Origin: Rhizobium rhododendri
GTDB lineage: Bacteria > Pseudomonadota > Alphaproteobacteria > Rhizobiales > Rhizobiaceae
DNA: 64,000 nt
Reading direction: 5' to 3'
Assembly: GCF_007000325.2 (NCBI RefSeq)
Contig: NZ_CP117267.1
Location: forward strand, 1,736,001-1,800,000
Shown here: in pieces, positions 53,740 to 63,124 of the stretch
Layout of the letters: each line of letters starts with the position of its first letter
Position numbering within the stretch: the first letter of the stretch is position 1
Program-made: the position numbers and the translations under genes
Notes under the pieces: generated by a model
Seen by the model: the letters and a program-made list of their open reading frames with translations, nothing else
Databases searched by the model: none
Told to the model about the DNA's origin: nothing

Positions 53740-54609
53740 ATGACCGAGAACACCGAATACAAGCCCGCAAGCGTCTGGACATGGGACAAGGCAAGCGGCG
53801 GGCGGTTTGCCAATATCAACCGGCCCATCGCCGGAGCCACCCATGAAAAAGCCCTCCCCGTTGGCAAGCATCCCCTGCAGCTCTATTCCCTGGCGACACC
53901 CAACGGTGTCAAGGTGACGGTCATGCTCGAGGAACTGGTGGCCCTCGGCCACGAAGGGGCTGAATACGATGCCTGGCTGATCCGCATCAACGAAGGCGAC
54001 CAGTTCGGCAGCGACTTCGTCGACATCAATCCGAATTCCAAGATCCCGGCCCTGATGGATCGCAGCGGACCGACACCGGTGCGCGTCTTCGAATCAGGCT
54101 CGATCCTGTTTTATCTCGCCGAAAAATTCGGCGCCTTCCTGCCGACGGAACAGCCGATCCGTACGGAATGCATGTCCTGGCTGTTCTGGCAGATGGGCAG
54201 CGCCCCCTATCTCGGCGGCGGCTTCGGTCACTTTTACGCCTACGCACCGACAAAGATGGAATACCCGATTAACCGCTTCACGATGGAAACGAAACGCCAG
54301 CTGGACGTCCTCGACCGCCGGCTTGCCGACAATGAATATCTGGCCGGCTCGGACTATACCATCGCCGATATCGCCGTCTGGCCCTGGTATGGTGCGCTGG
54401 CCAAGGGCTGGCTGTACGAAGCAGCCGAGTTCCTGCAGGTCCAGGAATACAAGAACCTGCAGCGTTGGACCGACCTGATCGGCGAACGCCCCGCAGTCCA
54501 GCGCGGCCGCATGGTCAATCGCGTGTTTGGAGAACCGTCGAGCCAGTTGCATGAGCGCCACGATGCCGCCGATTTCGACACGAAGACACAGGACAAGAAT
54601 CCGTCGTAA
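53740..54609 (+). CDS. yghU: Glutathione-dependent disulfide-bond oxidoreductase, YghU-like
   Basis: 289 residues of the Nu-class glutathione transferase type. N-terminal extension (to about 45) then the thioredoxin-like half with TPNGVKVTVMLEEL, where Thr-x-Asn replaces the usual catalytic residue as in YghU/YfcG, and PNSKIPAL; the helical C-terminal half includes YTIADIAVWPW. It uses two glutathiones to reduce disulfides. ATG at 53740 with GGAG upstream. Confidence 0.93.
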   Translation: MTENTEYKPASVWTWDKASGGRFANINRPIAGATHEKALPVGKHPLQLYSLATPNGVKVTVMLEELVALGHEGAEYDAWLIRINEGDQFGSDFVDINPNSKIPALMDRSGPTPVRVFESGSILFYLAEKFGAFLPTEQPIRTECMSWLFWQMGSAPYLGGGFGHFYAYAPTKMEYPINRFTMETKRQLDVLDRRLADNEYLAGSDYTIADIAVWPWYGALAKGWLYEAAEFLQVQEYKNLQRWTDLIGERPAVQRGRMVNRVFGEPSSQLHERHDAADFDTKTQDKNPS

Positions 54610-54641
54610 ACAGTCAGAGGCAGTTTCTTACCGCCCACATG

Positions 54642-54662
54642 CGGCCCCGGCTTTCGGGGCCG
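54642..54662. terminator. Stem-loop between yghU and the cytochrome gene
   Basis: CGGCCCCG and CGGGGCCG are perfect 8-base arms with a 5-base loop, 32 bases after the yghU stop and just beyond the convergent cytochrome stop. Only two T follow, so termination is likely but not certain; works for both strands. Confidence 0.6.
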
Positions 54663-54668
54663 TTCCCA

Positions 54669-55073
54669 TCACGGGTTGGCGCGCAGATAGGCAATGACGT
54701 CCTTGATCTCGCTGTCGCTCCACAATCCCCAGAATGGCATGGTCGTGCCCGGGACTTTCTTCTTCGGGCTGGATAGAAACGCCGAAAGCGCTGCCTCGTC
54801 CCACACCAGTCCGGCAGCACCGGCATCGCTCATGGCCTTCGAATACCGGTAGCCGGCAACGGCCCCGGCAGGCCTGCCGACGACGCCCTTCAGATAGGGA
54901 CCGAAGCCGTTCCTCTCGCGGTCCACAACATGGCATTGCGTACAGAGCTGGAAGACTTTCTTGCCATGCGCAAGATCCTCAGCCGACACCCCCGTCGCTC
55001 CGCCGATCGTCATAGCGACGGTAAAAGCCGCCACCGGCATCTTCCGCAAAATCAAATGTCTGAGGCACTCCAT
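54669..55073 (-). CDS. Periplasmic class I cytochrome c
   Basis: 134 residues. Signal peptide (to about VSAED), one CTQCH haem-attachment motif, and a distal Met ligand in KKVPGTTMPFWG. The size and the GPYLKGVVGRPAG segment match the cytochrome c2/c-550-like group found next to various oxidases. It would shuttle electrons in the periplasm. ATG at 55073, GAGGAG upstream at rather long spacing; an open extension to 55199 is dismissed because it is Cys/Arg-rich and lacks a signal peptide. Confidence 0.9.
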   Translation of the reverse strand: MECLRHLILRKMPVAAFTVAMTIGGATGVSAEDLAHGKKVFQLCTQCHVVDRERNGFGPYLKGVVGRPAGAVAGYRYSKAMSDAGAAGLVWDEAALSAFLSSPKKKVPGTTMPFWGLWSDSEIKDVIAYLRANP

Positions 55074-55286
55074 TTCGCGCTGATCTCCTCGACAGCCAGT
55101 TGCAGCGCAACGTGATACGCCGTTGCAGGCTGAAAATCGCTTGGCTTTATAGTCGCAGCATCGGTGGTTTCGAAGACCCGGCGACAAAACCCCTGACACG
55201 CGCTTTCAGAGCTGGGCTAAGCGTCGCGATATCGAAAGTGCCGGTTTCGTCTGGATTTGCACGCCTGGATAGTCCAAAACAGCAGA

Positions 55287-56501
55287 ATGAAAACAGCAAA
55301 GAAATCGAAATTTCCAATCCGGCCGATGTCGTTCGTGCGACATTTTCTGCAAAGTTCGTCCGCAGGCGGCATCGTTCTCATGGTGTCCGCAGTGGTGGCG
55401 CTTACCGTCGCCAACTCGCCCCTCTATTCTGTGTATGCGGACACCCTGCATCTCTACGTCGGAGGTCTTTCGATACTTCATTGGGTCAACGATGGCCTGA
55501 TGGCGATATTCTTCCTGATGGTCGGCATGGAAATCAAGCGGGAAGTTCTCGACGGCCAGTTGTCGACCTGGTCGCGCCGGATCCTCCCCGGTGTCGCAGC
55601 GATTGGCGGCATGCTGGTGCCCGCCCTCATCTATCTCTCGTTCAATCTCGGAGAAGCCGGGCATCCGAAGGGCTGGGCTATCCCGTCTGCCACCGATATC
55701 GCCTTTGCTCTCGGTGTCCTCTCGCTGCTCGGGCCAGCAGTCCCGACATCGCTGCGCGTTTTCCTGACGGCCCTCGCAATCATCGACGATCTCGGCGCCG
55801 TGCTGATCATTGCCGTGTTCTATACCGGCGACCTCAATGTCTATGCACTCGGCGGCGCTGCCGTGACATTGCTGGCGCTCGTCGCACTCAACCGCGCCGG
55901 CGTGACACGCCTGCTGCCTTACCTCGTGCTAGGCGCAATCCTCTGGTTGCTGACACTGCAGTCGGGCATTCATGCGACGCTAGCCGGTGTCGCCCTCGCC
56001 TTCACCATTCCGCTGAGGGCTATCGCGAGTAAAACAGATACGGAAGTCTCCCCGCTGCTGACGCTGGAGCACGGCATACAGCCCTGGGTCAATTTCCTGA
56101 TTGTGCCGATTTTCGGGTTTGCCAACGCCGGCGTTTCGTTTGCCGGACTGTCGCTCGGTGCTTTCGTCGATCCCGTCCCGCTCGGGGTGGCGACAGGCCT
56201 GTTCGTCGGCAAGCAGCTTGGCGTCTTCGCCTTCTCAGCCGCCGTCATCCGCATGGGTTGGGCGGAATTGCCAAGGCACGCGACCTGGCTGCAACTCTAC
56301 GGCGTCGCCCTCCTCTGCGGCATCGGTTTCACCATGAGCCTGTTCATCGGCCTGCTGGCCTTTGCCTCGGACCCGATGCTGCAGGATGAAACGAAGCTCG
56401 GCGTCCTGCTCGGCTCGTTCTTGTCTGCAATTGTCGGCGCGATACTCCTCAAGACCACCGGCGGCAACGATGCCCAGCCGGACAGGCCGGCAAGCGCCTG
56501 A
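55287..56501 (+). CDS. nhaA: Na+/H+ antiporter NhaA
   Basis: 404 residues, about twelve membrane helices. Conserved family segments: [28 protein letters not shown] and the ion-binding pair of aspartates in [15 protein letters not shown], all typical of NhaA. It exports Na+ in exchange for protons at high pH. The start is uncertain (ATG 55287 or 55329); neither has a strong ribosome site. The first 13 residues are Lys-rich. A perfect hairpin separates it from the convergent thyA. Confidence 0.94.
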   Translation: MKTAKKSKFPIRPMSFVRHFLQSSSAGGIVLMVSAVVALTVANSPLYSVYADTLHLYVGGLSILHWVNDGLMAIFFLMVGMEIKREVLDGQLSTWSRRILPGVAAIGGMLVPALIYLSFNLGEAGHPKGWAIPSATDIAFALGVLSLLGPAVPTSLRVFLTALAIIDDLGAVLIIAVFYTGDLNVYALGGAAVTLLALVALNRAGVTRLLPYLVLGAILWLLTLQSGIHATLAGVALAFTIPLRAIASKTDTEVSPLLTLEHGIQPWVNFLIVPIFGFANAGVSFAGLSLGAFVDPVPLGVATGLFVGKQLGVFAFSAAVIRMGWAELPRHATWLQLYGVALLCGIGFTMSLFIGLLAFASDPMLQDETKLGVLLGSFLSAIVGAILLKTTGGNDAQPDRPASA

Positions 56502-56514
56502 TCCCTGCGCCATG

Positions 56515-56538
56515 CCCGGTCGCTACACCGCGACCGGG
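56515..56538. terminator. Bidirectional stem-loop between nhaA and thyA
   Basis: CCCGGTCGC (56515-56523) and GCGACCGGG (56530-56538) form a perfect 9-bp stem with a 6-base loop; the thyA stop codon lies at its edge. No T-run. Confidence 0.55.
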
Positions 56539-57458
56539 GCCTCGATGGCCGGATGCGGATCGTAGCCGCTGACCTCGAAGTCCTCGATGCGATAGTCGTC
56601 GATGCTGTCTGGATGGCGCAGCAGACGGAGCTTCGGAAACGGCCGTGGCTCGCGACTGAGGATCGTGCGGGCCAGATCGACGTGGTTGAGATAGAGGTGC
56701 ACGTCTCCCCCGACCCAGATCAGTTCGCCCGGCGTCATGTCCACCTGCTGGGCCACCATGTGAACCAGCGCCGCCTGCTGGGCGAGATTGAAAGGATTGC
56801 CGAGGCCGACGTCACAGGAGCGCTGGCCGACCAGCAGCGAAAGCTTGCCTTTCTTGCCCGACCCCGCAGGGGCGCCCTCGTCTGCGATATTGCTGACATA
56901 GAACTGGTACGTCATATGGCACGGGCTGAGCGCCATCCGGTCGAGTTCACCGACGTTCCAGGCGTGGAACAGCATGCGCCGGCTGGAGGGATTGGACTTC
57001 AGTGTCTGGATGACGGCCGCGATCTGGTCGTGTTCCTGACCGTCCGCATCCAGCCACCGCCGCCACTGCTTGCCGTAGACTGGCCCGAGGTCGCCCCACT
57101 CAAGGGCGAAAGCGTCGTCGCCGAGCACGCGCTCCTCGAAGGCCTCCTGCGAAATATCGTCGCCGGTTGCCTTCCGATATTTGTCGAGCGGCCAGTCGGT
57201 CCAGATCCGGACGTTTTCGCGCAGCAACGACTGGATGTTAGTCTGCCCGGTCAGGAACCACAGCATTTCCTTCACGGCCGTTTTCCAAAACACCCGCTTC
57301 GTGGTGTAGACGGGGAAACTTCCATCGGAGAGGTCGAAGCGCATCATCGCGCCGAACGTCGACAAGGTGCCGACGCCGGTCCTGTCGATGCGGCGGTCGC
57401 CCTTCTCCAGAAGGTGTTCCAGCAGATCCAGGTACTGGTATTCGGGATGCCGGGCCAT
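56523..57458 (-). CDS. thyA: Thymidylate synthase
   Basis: 311 residues. Motifs in order: RTGVGTLSTFG, the folate-contacting ELLWFLTG-like MLWFLTGQTN, the catalytic Cys in LSPCHMTYQFYV, RSCDVGLGNPFN and the C-terminal end. It methylates dUMP with methylene-THF. It contains an insert with GSGKKGKLS before the RSCD motif, near the family length otherwise. ATG at 57458. ssrA is divergent upstream. Confidence 0.96.
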   Translation of the reverse strand: MARHPEYQYLDLLEHLLEKGDRRIDRTGVGTLSTFGAMMRFDLSDGSFPVYTTKRVFWKTAVKEMLWFLTGQTNIQSLLRENVRIWTDWPLDKYRKATGDDISQEAFEERVLGDDAFALEWGDLGPVYGKQWRRWLDADGQEHDQIAAVIQTLKSNPSSRRMLFHAWNVGELDRMALSPCHMTYQFYVSNIADEGAPAGSGKKGKLSLLVGQRSCDVGLGNPFNLAQQAALVHMVAQQVDMTPGELIWVGGDVHLYLNHVDLARTILSREPRPFPKLRLLRHPDSIDDYRIEDFEVSGYDPHPAIEAPVAV

Positions 57459-57626
57459 GTGAGAAATCCTTTTGCGTCGCCAGTTTCGTAACGTCGCCGC
57501 GCCTCAAAACCAAGCCATGCCAGCAATCGGGACCGACTTCTCCCCCAGTTTCGACGCCGATCAAGAAAATGCCAAGCAATTTTGCCACGAGGTCTTCCCT
57601 CGGGCACGAGAAGACACTATATCGGT

Positions 57627-57963
57627 ATTGCCGGTTTTCGGACCGGCTATGGCAATAAATGAGCGATGTAATAAACCTATTGGACCCGGGGGCGGTACCC
57701 GGCGCCTCCACCAAAAACTGGCCAGAGATGATCGGCTTTTGATGGGGGCGAAATAGGATCGACAAGGGTGTAAAGATCTACTTTTTGCCCGGCATTGTAC
57801 CACCGTTATCGGACTAAATCTGTAGTTGCAAACACCAACTATGCGGAAGCTCGTCTCGCTGCTTAATCGCAGTGTGACACTTCAAATCAAGTCCTGAAGG
57901 TTCGCACCTTAAGGCGGGGTTCGGAGGTACCTGGCAACAGAAACCTCCACCTTCTCCCTTTTT
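57627..57963 (+). ncRNA. ssrA: tmRNA, circularly permuted two-piece type
   Basis: The tRNA-like 3' piece comes first and ends CGCCTCCACCA (57703-57713). After about 30 intervening bases the coding piece starts GGGGGCG (57744-57750), which pairs with CGCCTCC to rebuild the acceptor stem with one G-U. The T-arm is CCGGG/CCCGG. A pseudoknot-like CCGGT/ACCGG hairpin (57631-57646) precedes it. The tag frame lies at 57828-57866, and a stem GGAGGT/ACCTCC (57923-57948) with a T-run ends the gene. A CTATAT -10 at 57617 fits a start near 57627. Such permuted genes are known in alphaproteobacteria: the transcript is cut into acceptor and coding RNAs that rescue stalled ribosomes. Outer ends are approximate. 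Confidence 0.93.
57828..57866 (+). other. tmRNA tag-peptide frame
   Basis: GCA at 57828 resumes translation and encodes ANTNYAEARLAA followed by TAA. The closing LAA is the ClpXP recognition end, and the middle YAEAR is typical of rhizobial tags; position 3 is Thr. Confidence 0.95.
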
Positions 57964-58069
57964 CGGAAATCATGTATGGTCGGTCGACATGACTCGCGCG
58001 TCGGGGGTTTTCCGAATCCGCCTGCTGTGGCATAGAGCCTTGAAGACGGCCAACGAAAGACGGGAAAGC

Positions 58070-58576
58070 ATGGGGCAGGATCATATCCGCTACGATATTC
58101 TGGCACAGGACGCTCTGCGCGGAGTTATCCGTAAGGTTCTGACCGAGGTCGGCACGACCGGCCGCCTGCCCGGCGACCACCACTTCTTCATTACATTCCT
58201 GACCGGCGCCGCTGGCGTGCGCATCTCCCAGCATCTGAAGTCGAAGTATCCGGAGCAGATGACCATCGTCATCCAGCACCAGTTCTGGGAGCTGAAGATC
58301 ACCGAAACCCATTTCGAGATCGGCCTGTCGTTCTCTGACGTACCGGAAAAGCTGGTGGTGCCTTTCAACGCCATCCGCGGTTTCTATGATCCGTCGGTGA
58401 ATTTCGAGCTCGAATTCGACGTGCCTCTCAGCGACGAGGAAGAATTGCCGAGTGGCGAGATCACCGCATATCCCGTCAATACGGATACACCGGTCGAGCA
58501 CATCGCCACCAACGAAAGCGAGCCGAAGAAGCCCGGCTCCGTCGTGTCGCTGGATGCATTTCGCAAGAAACAGTGA
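58070..58576 (+). CDS. sspB: SspB-family ClpXP adaptor
   Basis: 168 residues, alphaproteobacterial SspB. The fold-core segment LPGDHHFFITFLT through MTIVIQHQFWEL and FEIGLSFSDVPEKLVVPF matches the family; an acidic linker leads to a C-terminal GSVVSLDAFRKK that docks ClpX. It delivers ssrA-tagged proteins to ClpXP, and the tmRNA gene itself sits 100 bases upstream on the same strand. ATG at 58070 has GGGAA upstream; the longer frame to 57989 runs into the ssrA terminator. Confidence 0.93.
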   Translation: MGQDHIRYDILAQDALRGVIRKVLTEVGTTGRLPGDHHFFITFLTGAAGVRISQHLKSKYPEQMTIVIQHQFWELKITETHFEIGLSFSDVPEKLVVPFNAIRGFYDPSVNFELEFDVPLSDEEELPSGEITAYPVNTDTPVEHIATNESEPKKPGSVVSLDAFRKKQ

Positions 58577-58613
58577 AATCACGGCCCCAGGCGATACGTT
58601 GGGGAGCGGATCG

Positions 58614-58808
58614 ATGACTGCAGAGATCGTCAACCTGAAACAGTTTCGAAAGCAGCAGGCACGCTCCGACAAGGAGAAGCAGGCCGAGCAGAACCGCATC
58701 ACTTTCGGCCGCACCAAGAGCGAAAAGAAGCTGACGACAACGCTCAACGACAAGGCTAGCAAGGCGCTGGACGACGGACATATCGAGCAGCCGTCGACTG
58801 ACAAATAA
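58614..58808 (+). CDS. DUF4169-family small basic protein
   Basis: 64 residues, highly charged (AEIVNLKQFRKQQARSDKEK), predicted helix, no membrane segment. This is the DUF4169 family, restricted to alphaproteobacteria and regularly found directly after sspB; function unknown. ATG at 58614 has GGGGAG at seven bases. It follows sspB by 37 bases and is probably part of its transcript. Confidence 0.88.
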   Translation: MTAEIVNLKQFRKQQARSDKEKQAEQNRITFGRTKSEKKLTTTLNDKASKALDDGHIEQPSTDK

Positions 58809-58894
58809 GCCGCAAGCTTGGCGGGTCCACGCAGTCAAATACGTCCGGTCGATCGATTTACAGTCGTTTCCGAAAAAGCGTCCACCAGGCCATC

Positions 58895-59116
58895 ATGATC
58901 CGCAAACACTCCGCCACGCTCCATGGCCACCGCACCAGCTTCACGCTGGAGGATGGTTTCTGGGACGAACTGAAGCTGATTGCCAATGCACGTGGCCTGT
59001 CGCAGGCCGCACTTATCGCCGAAATCGACGATAGGAGATCTCCGGAAAGCAACCTGTCGTCAGCGCTGAGGCTCCATGTCCTACAATGGCTGAAGGACGC
59101 TGCCAGAAAAGAGTGA
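58895..59116 (+). CDS. Ribbon-helix-helix protein, RHH_4 type
   Basis: 73 residues. RKHSATLHGHRTSFTLEDGFWDEL matches the small RHH_4 ribbon-helix-helix family found next to DUF4169 genes in Rhizobiaceae. A short ribbon followed by two helices is predicted, so it may bind DNA as a dimer; target unknown. The ATG at 58895 has no strong ribosome site. It closes the sspB-DUF4169-RHH group and ends 23 bases before the convergent AsmA gene. Confidence 0.85.
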   Translation: MIRKHSATLHGHRTSFTLEDGFWDELKLIANARGLSQAALIAEIDDRRSPESNLSSALRLHVLQWLKDAARKE

Positions 59117-59139
59117 CGACCAGCGACTGCCCCGCCTGA

Positions 59140-62100
59140 TCAGAACTTTTGCGGTGGAGTGGAAAAATCCGGAACAGTCAGCGGTGCCGGTAAAGGTGGC
59201 TGCTGCTGCGATTTGGCTTTCTGTTCGGCATCGGCTTTTGCCTTGACCTCAGCTTCAGCCCGTGCCGCCTCGTTTGCCTGAAATTTGGCCAAGGCCTCAG
59301 CACGTGCCTTCGTTGCCGCTTTGATCTTGGCCTTTACGGCGGCATCGGCCTTCGCCTTTTCTTCCGCCTGCGCCTGCGCTTCGGCCTGTGCCTTGGCCGC
59401 AGCGTCAGCTTCAGCCTTGGCGGCGGCATCGGCTTCCGCCTGCAGCTTTGCTTTCGTCGCCGCCTCCGCCTGTCGCTGCGTCTCGGCCTGTTCGGCCAGC
59501 ATTCTCAGGCGCTCCTCCTCGGCCTTGCGCTGCTCCTCGATGACTGCATCCTGCTGGCGCTTGATATCGCGCTCGGTGGCTGCGAATTTCGTGAGCGCCA
59601 CCTCGCGCCTCAACCGCTGCTTTTCCAGCACACCAGATTGCAGCCGCTCGACCCGGCGTCGTTCGCGCTCGAAGGCCCGCAAGGACAGGAAGCTGGTGAC
59701 AGCGCTGGAATCGACGCTGCGGGTCGGTGTTGCCAGCGGCCCAGTGAAGCCGAGACGCAGGGCCGGATCGGCACCACTGACAGCATCGGCGCCGGCATTT
59801 AGAGAAATGGCGAGCGCACCGCGGATGGTCTCGTCGGACAGGTTGATATCGGCATTGCCGGTCAGTTTGGCCGTATCGGTCATGGCAACGAGATTGTCGA
59901 TCCGCACCCGTCCGCCCGAAATATTGAGCGGCATCGTCAGCGGCTTCAACACCGCATCGCCGTTGTTCAGCAGCGTCTGGACGATCGGCTCCACCTTGTC
60001 GGCGGTGACGGCGCCCTGGATCTGGTCGGTGGCCGACAACAGCGATGGCAGGATGCCGAGATTGAGACCACGAATACGCGTTTCGCCGAGCATCACCTGG
60101 CCGGAGCCGCTCGCCGAGGCCGCGAGGTCGCTGACGCTCTTGCCGCTTGCCTCCATGTTGAGAGAGAGCTCTGCCCTCCCGGTCGCCACAGGGGCGCCGT
60201 CGCGCTGCCAGCCGATGACGGCCAGATCGGCATTGCCGAGATCGATCTTCGTTTGCAGCAAGGCATTGCCATCATTGTTGGCAAGCAGCAGGCGACCGCC
60301 GATCGTTCCACCGCTCCATTTGCCTGCCATGTCGTTGAACTGCAGGGCATCGCCCTTGTATGACATGTTGGTGGTGAAATCGGATACGGGACCGAAAATG
60401 CCGGGCCACATCTGCTGAGCCGAGAGTTTTACATTGATGTCGGTGCCGGTAAACATCGGCAGTCCCAGCTTGGCCCTCGTCAGGTTGCCATCGGCCGGGT
60501 CCGTCATCGGGCCGAAGATGGCCTCTCCGAGCCACCCGAGATCGGCTTCCGTCATGGCAATGTCGCCGCTCGCCTTGATGTTGGCCGCCTTGCGGTCGAA
60601 GGCCAGCTTGCCGGTCACGCCGTTGCTGGCGAATTGCCCCTTGATGTCGGAGAACGCCACCTTGTCCGAATCGATCGTCGCGGTGATCTGGAGTTTCGCC
60701 GGCAGGCCGGTGCCCATCTGCGGCATGCCGATGCCGTTCATGACCAGATACGGATCGAGATCGGCGCTCTCCATTGACAGCGCCATCGTGCCGTTGAGAA
60801 ATGTCGCCGGCCGGACATCGACCTTGCCGTTGGCAGTAAACGACGTCTTGTCGGTGGCAAATGTCAGGGCCGCATCGGCCGGGTCGTTATCGGTCGCCGA
60901 CACCTTCAGAGTCAGGCGTCCGTTGGCATCGGCATCGACGGGCAGCGGATCGAGGCCCGCCTGGCCGAACAGGATCGAAGTGACCGAATTCTCAAGCGTC
61001 GCCTCAAGCGTCGTCGTACCCTTGCCGGTCAGCGCCAGAAGGTCGGACATGCGGTAATCGAGGTTGACGCGGCTGCCGTTGGAAACGCCGGCCAGCGTCA
61101 GTGCCAGCCCGTTGCCCTGGTCGCCGCCCAGCGTCAGTGCTCCGCGAAGGGCCGTGTTGCCGTACCATGCACCATTGCGCACAAGCCGGTCGACGACCGG
61201 GTGATGCGGCAGGTGCTGGCTGAGCATCGTGAAGAACGACGTCGGGTCGGCAGCCTTGAAGGTGATTTCGCCCGATCCCTTGTATTCGAGCAGAGAGCCT
61301 GACGCGCCCCCGGTGGCGGTAATCTCTGCGCCGGCAACGTCGCGCACGAACAGCTTGTCGAGCTTCAGGGCTCCATCGGCAATTCCGAACGTAGTCTCGA
61401 CATCGCTGGCGGCTATGCCGAAGGCGGAAAACTTGTCTGCTTTCAGATGGGCGTTGATCTTGTGATCGAGAATGTTTTCACCCGGTTCCTGTCCGGTAAA
61501 CAGGCCGGTCAGGGCGCGCAGCGCGTCGAGATCGAGGGAATCGCCATTGAGATCGACAGCCAGCGTCGGCGCCTGGTTTTCCGGCAGCTGACGATCCAGC
61601 CGCCCTTTCAGCGTCGCATCGCCGATGGCAATCTCGAGGTTGTCGAAACGCTGCCGTAAATGGGTCAGGTTGACGTCGGCGGAAAAGCCGGCGGCCTTCA
61701 ACTCGCGAATGGACGGATCGACGGTGCCAGACAGCCAAGTGGCGAGCCCCGAAGGCTGGCTGGAGGCCACCAGCAGGTTGCCGGTGAAGTTCGGGTCGCC
61801 TTGCAGCAGCAACTTGCCCTTGGCTTCCACTTGCGTGCGGCCGGGTAGCGTGCCGACTGCCTTGTCGACGGTCCAGCCGGCGCCCGCTGGTTCGAGATCG
61901 AGCTGCACGTCGCGCAATGTCGTGTCGCCGGCAACGATTGCCGGCAGGCGTACCGTTGCCTTGCCAGGCACTTGAGGCACCGGTATTTCGGCTGCGATGG
62001 CAATGAGGTTGCTCAGCCTTTGCCGCGCGGAAACTGCGGGGTTGCGCGTCGTCTTGCCTTCGCTGCCCTGATTTCCGAGCCGGTTGACATCGATCTGCTG

Positions 62101-63036
62101 TCCGTCCGCCGTCAGCAGGAACTCCGGCTTTGGCCCCGTATCGAGCGTTGCCTCGCCGGTGATGACATAAGGGTCGTCGGAAGCACCGAGCTCCAGGCGG
62201 TATTCGGGAATACGAATGCGGTCGTTGGTGAGTTCGAACTTGCCCTTGGCACGCGGCTCGCTCGATTTAGCGTCGCCCGATATCTTGCGTGCCTGCCGGG
62301 TTTCAATGCCGGCCGAGAACGTACCAAGGTAATCGGGCTTGCTCGCCACCAGCTTCAGTTCGCCATCGAGATCGATGCTGACGGGATGGCCCTGCGGCAC
62401 CAGGCGCGTGCGGACCTTCAGCACGCCGTTGTCATCGGGCTGGCTGCTGGCGATGGTGAACTTCCCATGCTCGTCATCGAGCGCTGCCTCGCCTTCGACC
62501 CGCCAAGGGCCGGCCAGCGATTTCGCGGACATTTCGGCATTGAGATCGGTAATATGGCGCGTGCGCCCTGATTGCTCGTCGATGAACTCGACCGATCCGC
62601 CATCCACATGGACGTTTTCCAGCACCACGGATTTCGCCGGAATTTCCGACTGGCTGCCGCGCATCCAGTCCAGCGTGCCATCCTTCAGCAGCCGCAGGCG
62701 GACCTTCGGCTGGGAGATGCGCATGTCGAAGATCAGCGCCTCGCCAGACAGGAAAGGCGCAAGCTCGGCATCCATCGCAAATTCTGAAATCTGCACAATC
62801 GGCGTCCCGTCCGGCTCCTGGCCGACGCGCACGTCATGCAGCGTGACTGAGGGAAACGGCAGCAGGCGGGCATCGACGGAACCATGAACGGTGACCTTCT
62901 TGCCGATGATGCGGCTGGCCTGTTCCTCGAAACTTTGCCGAAATCCGGTCCAGTCGATGAAGAGCGGCGCCAGCAGCGCCACGAACAGCACCACCACCAG
63001 AACGCCACCCAGAAAGACCAGGACCTTGCCTAACAA
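59140..63036 (-). CDS. AsmA-family envelope protein with TolA-like C-terminal tail
   Basis: 1298 residues. One N-terminal membrane helix (about 7-25), the AsmA opening with LFIDWTGFRQSFEEQASRIIGKKV, a very long repetitive beta-rich periplasmic body, and the AsmA C-terminal segment around residues 1000-1130 (GSGQVMLGETRIRGLNLG). AsmA-like proteins form grooves thought to move phospholipids between membranes. The last 150 residues are a long Ala/Lys/Glu coiled coil (KAEADAAAKAQAEAQA and similar) like the TolA stalk, which is unusual for the family. The start codon appears to be TTG at 63036. Confidence 0.9.
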   Translation of the reverse strand: MLGKVLVFLGGVLVVVLFVALLAPLFIDWTGFRQSFEEQASRIIGKKVTVHGSVDARLLPFPSVTLHDVRVGQEPDGTPIVQISEFAMDAELAPFLSGEALIFDMRISQPKVRLRLLKDGTLDWMRGSQSEIPAKSVVLENVHVDGGSVEFIDEQSGRTRHITDLNAEMSAKSLAGPWRVEGEAALDDEHGKFTIASSQPDDNGVLKVRTRLVPQGHPVSIDLDGELKLVASKPDYLGTFSAGIETRQARKISGDAKSSEPRAKGKFELTNDRIRIPEYRLELGASDDPYVITGEATLDTGPKPEFLLTADGQQIDVNRLGNQGSEGKTTRNPAVSARQRLSNLIAIAAEIPVPQVPGKATVRLPAIVAGDTTLRDVQLDLEPAGAGWTVDKAVGTLPGRTQVEAKGKLLLQGDPNFTGNLLVASSQPSGLATWLSGTVDPSIRELKAAGFSADVNLTHLRQRFDNLEIAIGDATLKGRLDRQLPENQAPTLAVDLNGDSLDLDALRALTGLFTGQEPGENILDHKINAHLKADKFSAFGIAASDVETTFGIADGALKLDKLFVRDVAGAEITATGGASGSLLEYKGSGEITFKAADPTSFFTMLSQHLPHHPVVDRLVRNGAWYGNTALRGALTLGGDQGNGLALTLAGVSNGSRVNLDYRMSDLLALTGKGTTTLEATLENSVTSILFGQAGLDPLPVDADANGRLTLKVSATDNDPADAALTFATDKTSFTANGKVDVRPATFLNGTMALSMESADLDPYLVMNGIGMPQMGTGLPAKLQITATIDSDKVAFSDIKGQFASNGVTGKLAFDRKAANIKASGDIAMTEADLGWLGEAIFGPMTDPADGNLTRAKLGLPMFTGTDINVKLSAQQMWPGIFGPVSDFTTNMSYKGDALQFNDMAGKWSGGTIGGRLLLANNDGNALLQTKIDLGNADLAVIGWQRDGAPVATGRAELSLNMEASGKSVSDLAASASGSGQVMLGETRIRGLNLGILPSLLSATDQIQGAVTADKVEPIVQTLLNNGDAVLKPLTMPLNISGGRVRIDNLVAMTDTAKLTGNADINLSDETIRGALAISLNAGADAVSGADPALRLGFTGPLATPTRSVDSSAVTSFLSLRAFERERRRVERLQSGVLEKQRLRREVALTKFAATERDIKRQQDAVIEEQRKAEEERLRMLAEQAETQRQAEAATKAKLQAEADAAAKAEADAAAKAQAEAQAQAEEKAKADAAVKAKIKAATKARAEALAKFQANEAARAEAEVKAKADAEQKAKSQQQPPLPAPLTVPDFSTPPQKF

Positions 63037-63124
63037 CGCGTTGAATCTCCATTCCTCATGCCCGTCACGACACTAGCGCCATTCGCGTCGGGGGCAAGGC
63101 AAACTCATGGTAATATTCCATTTT

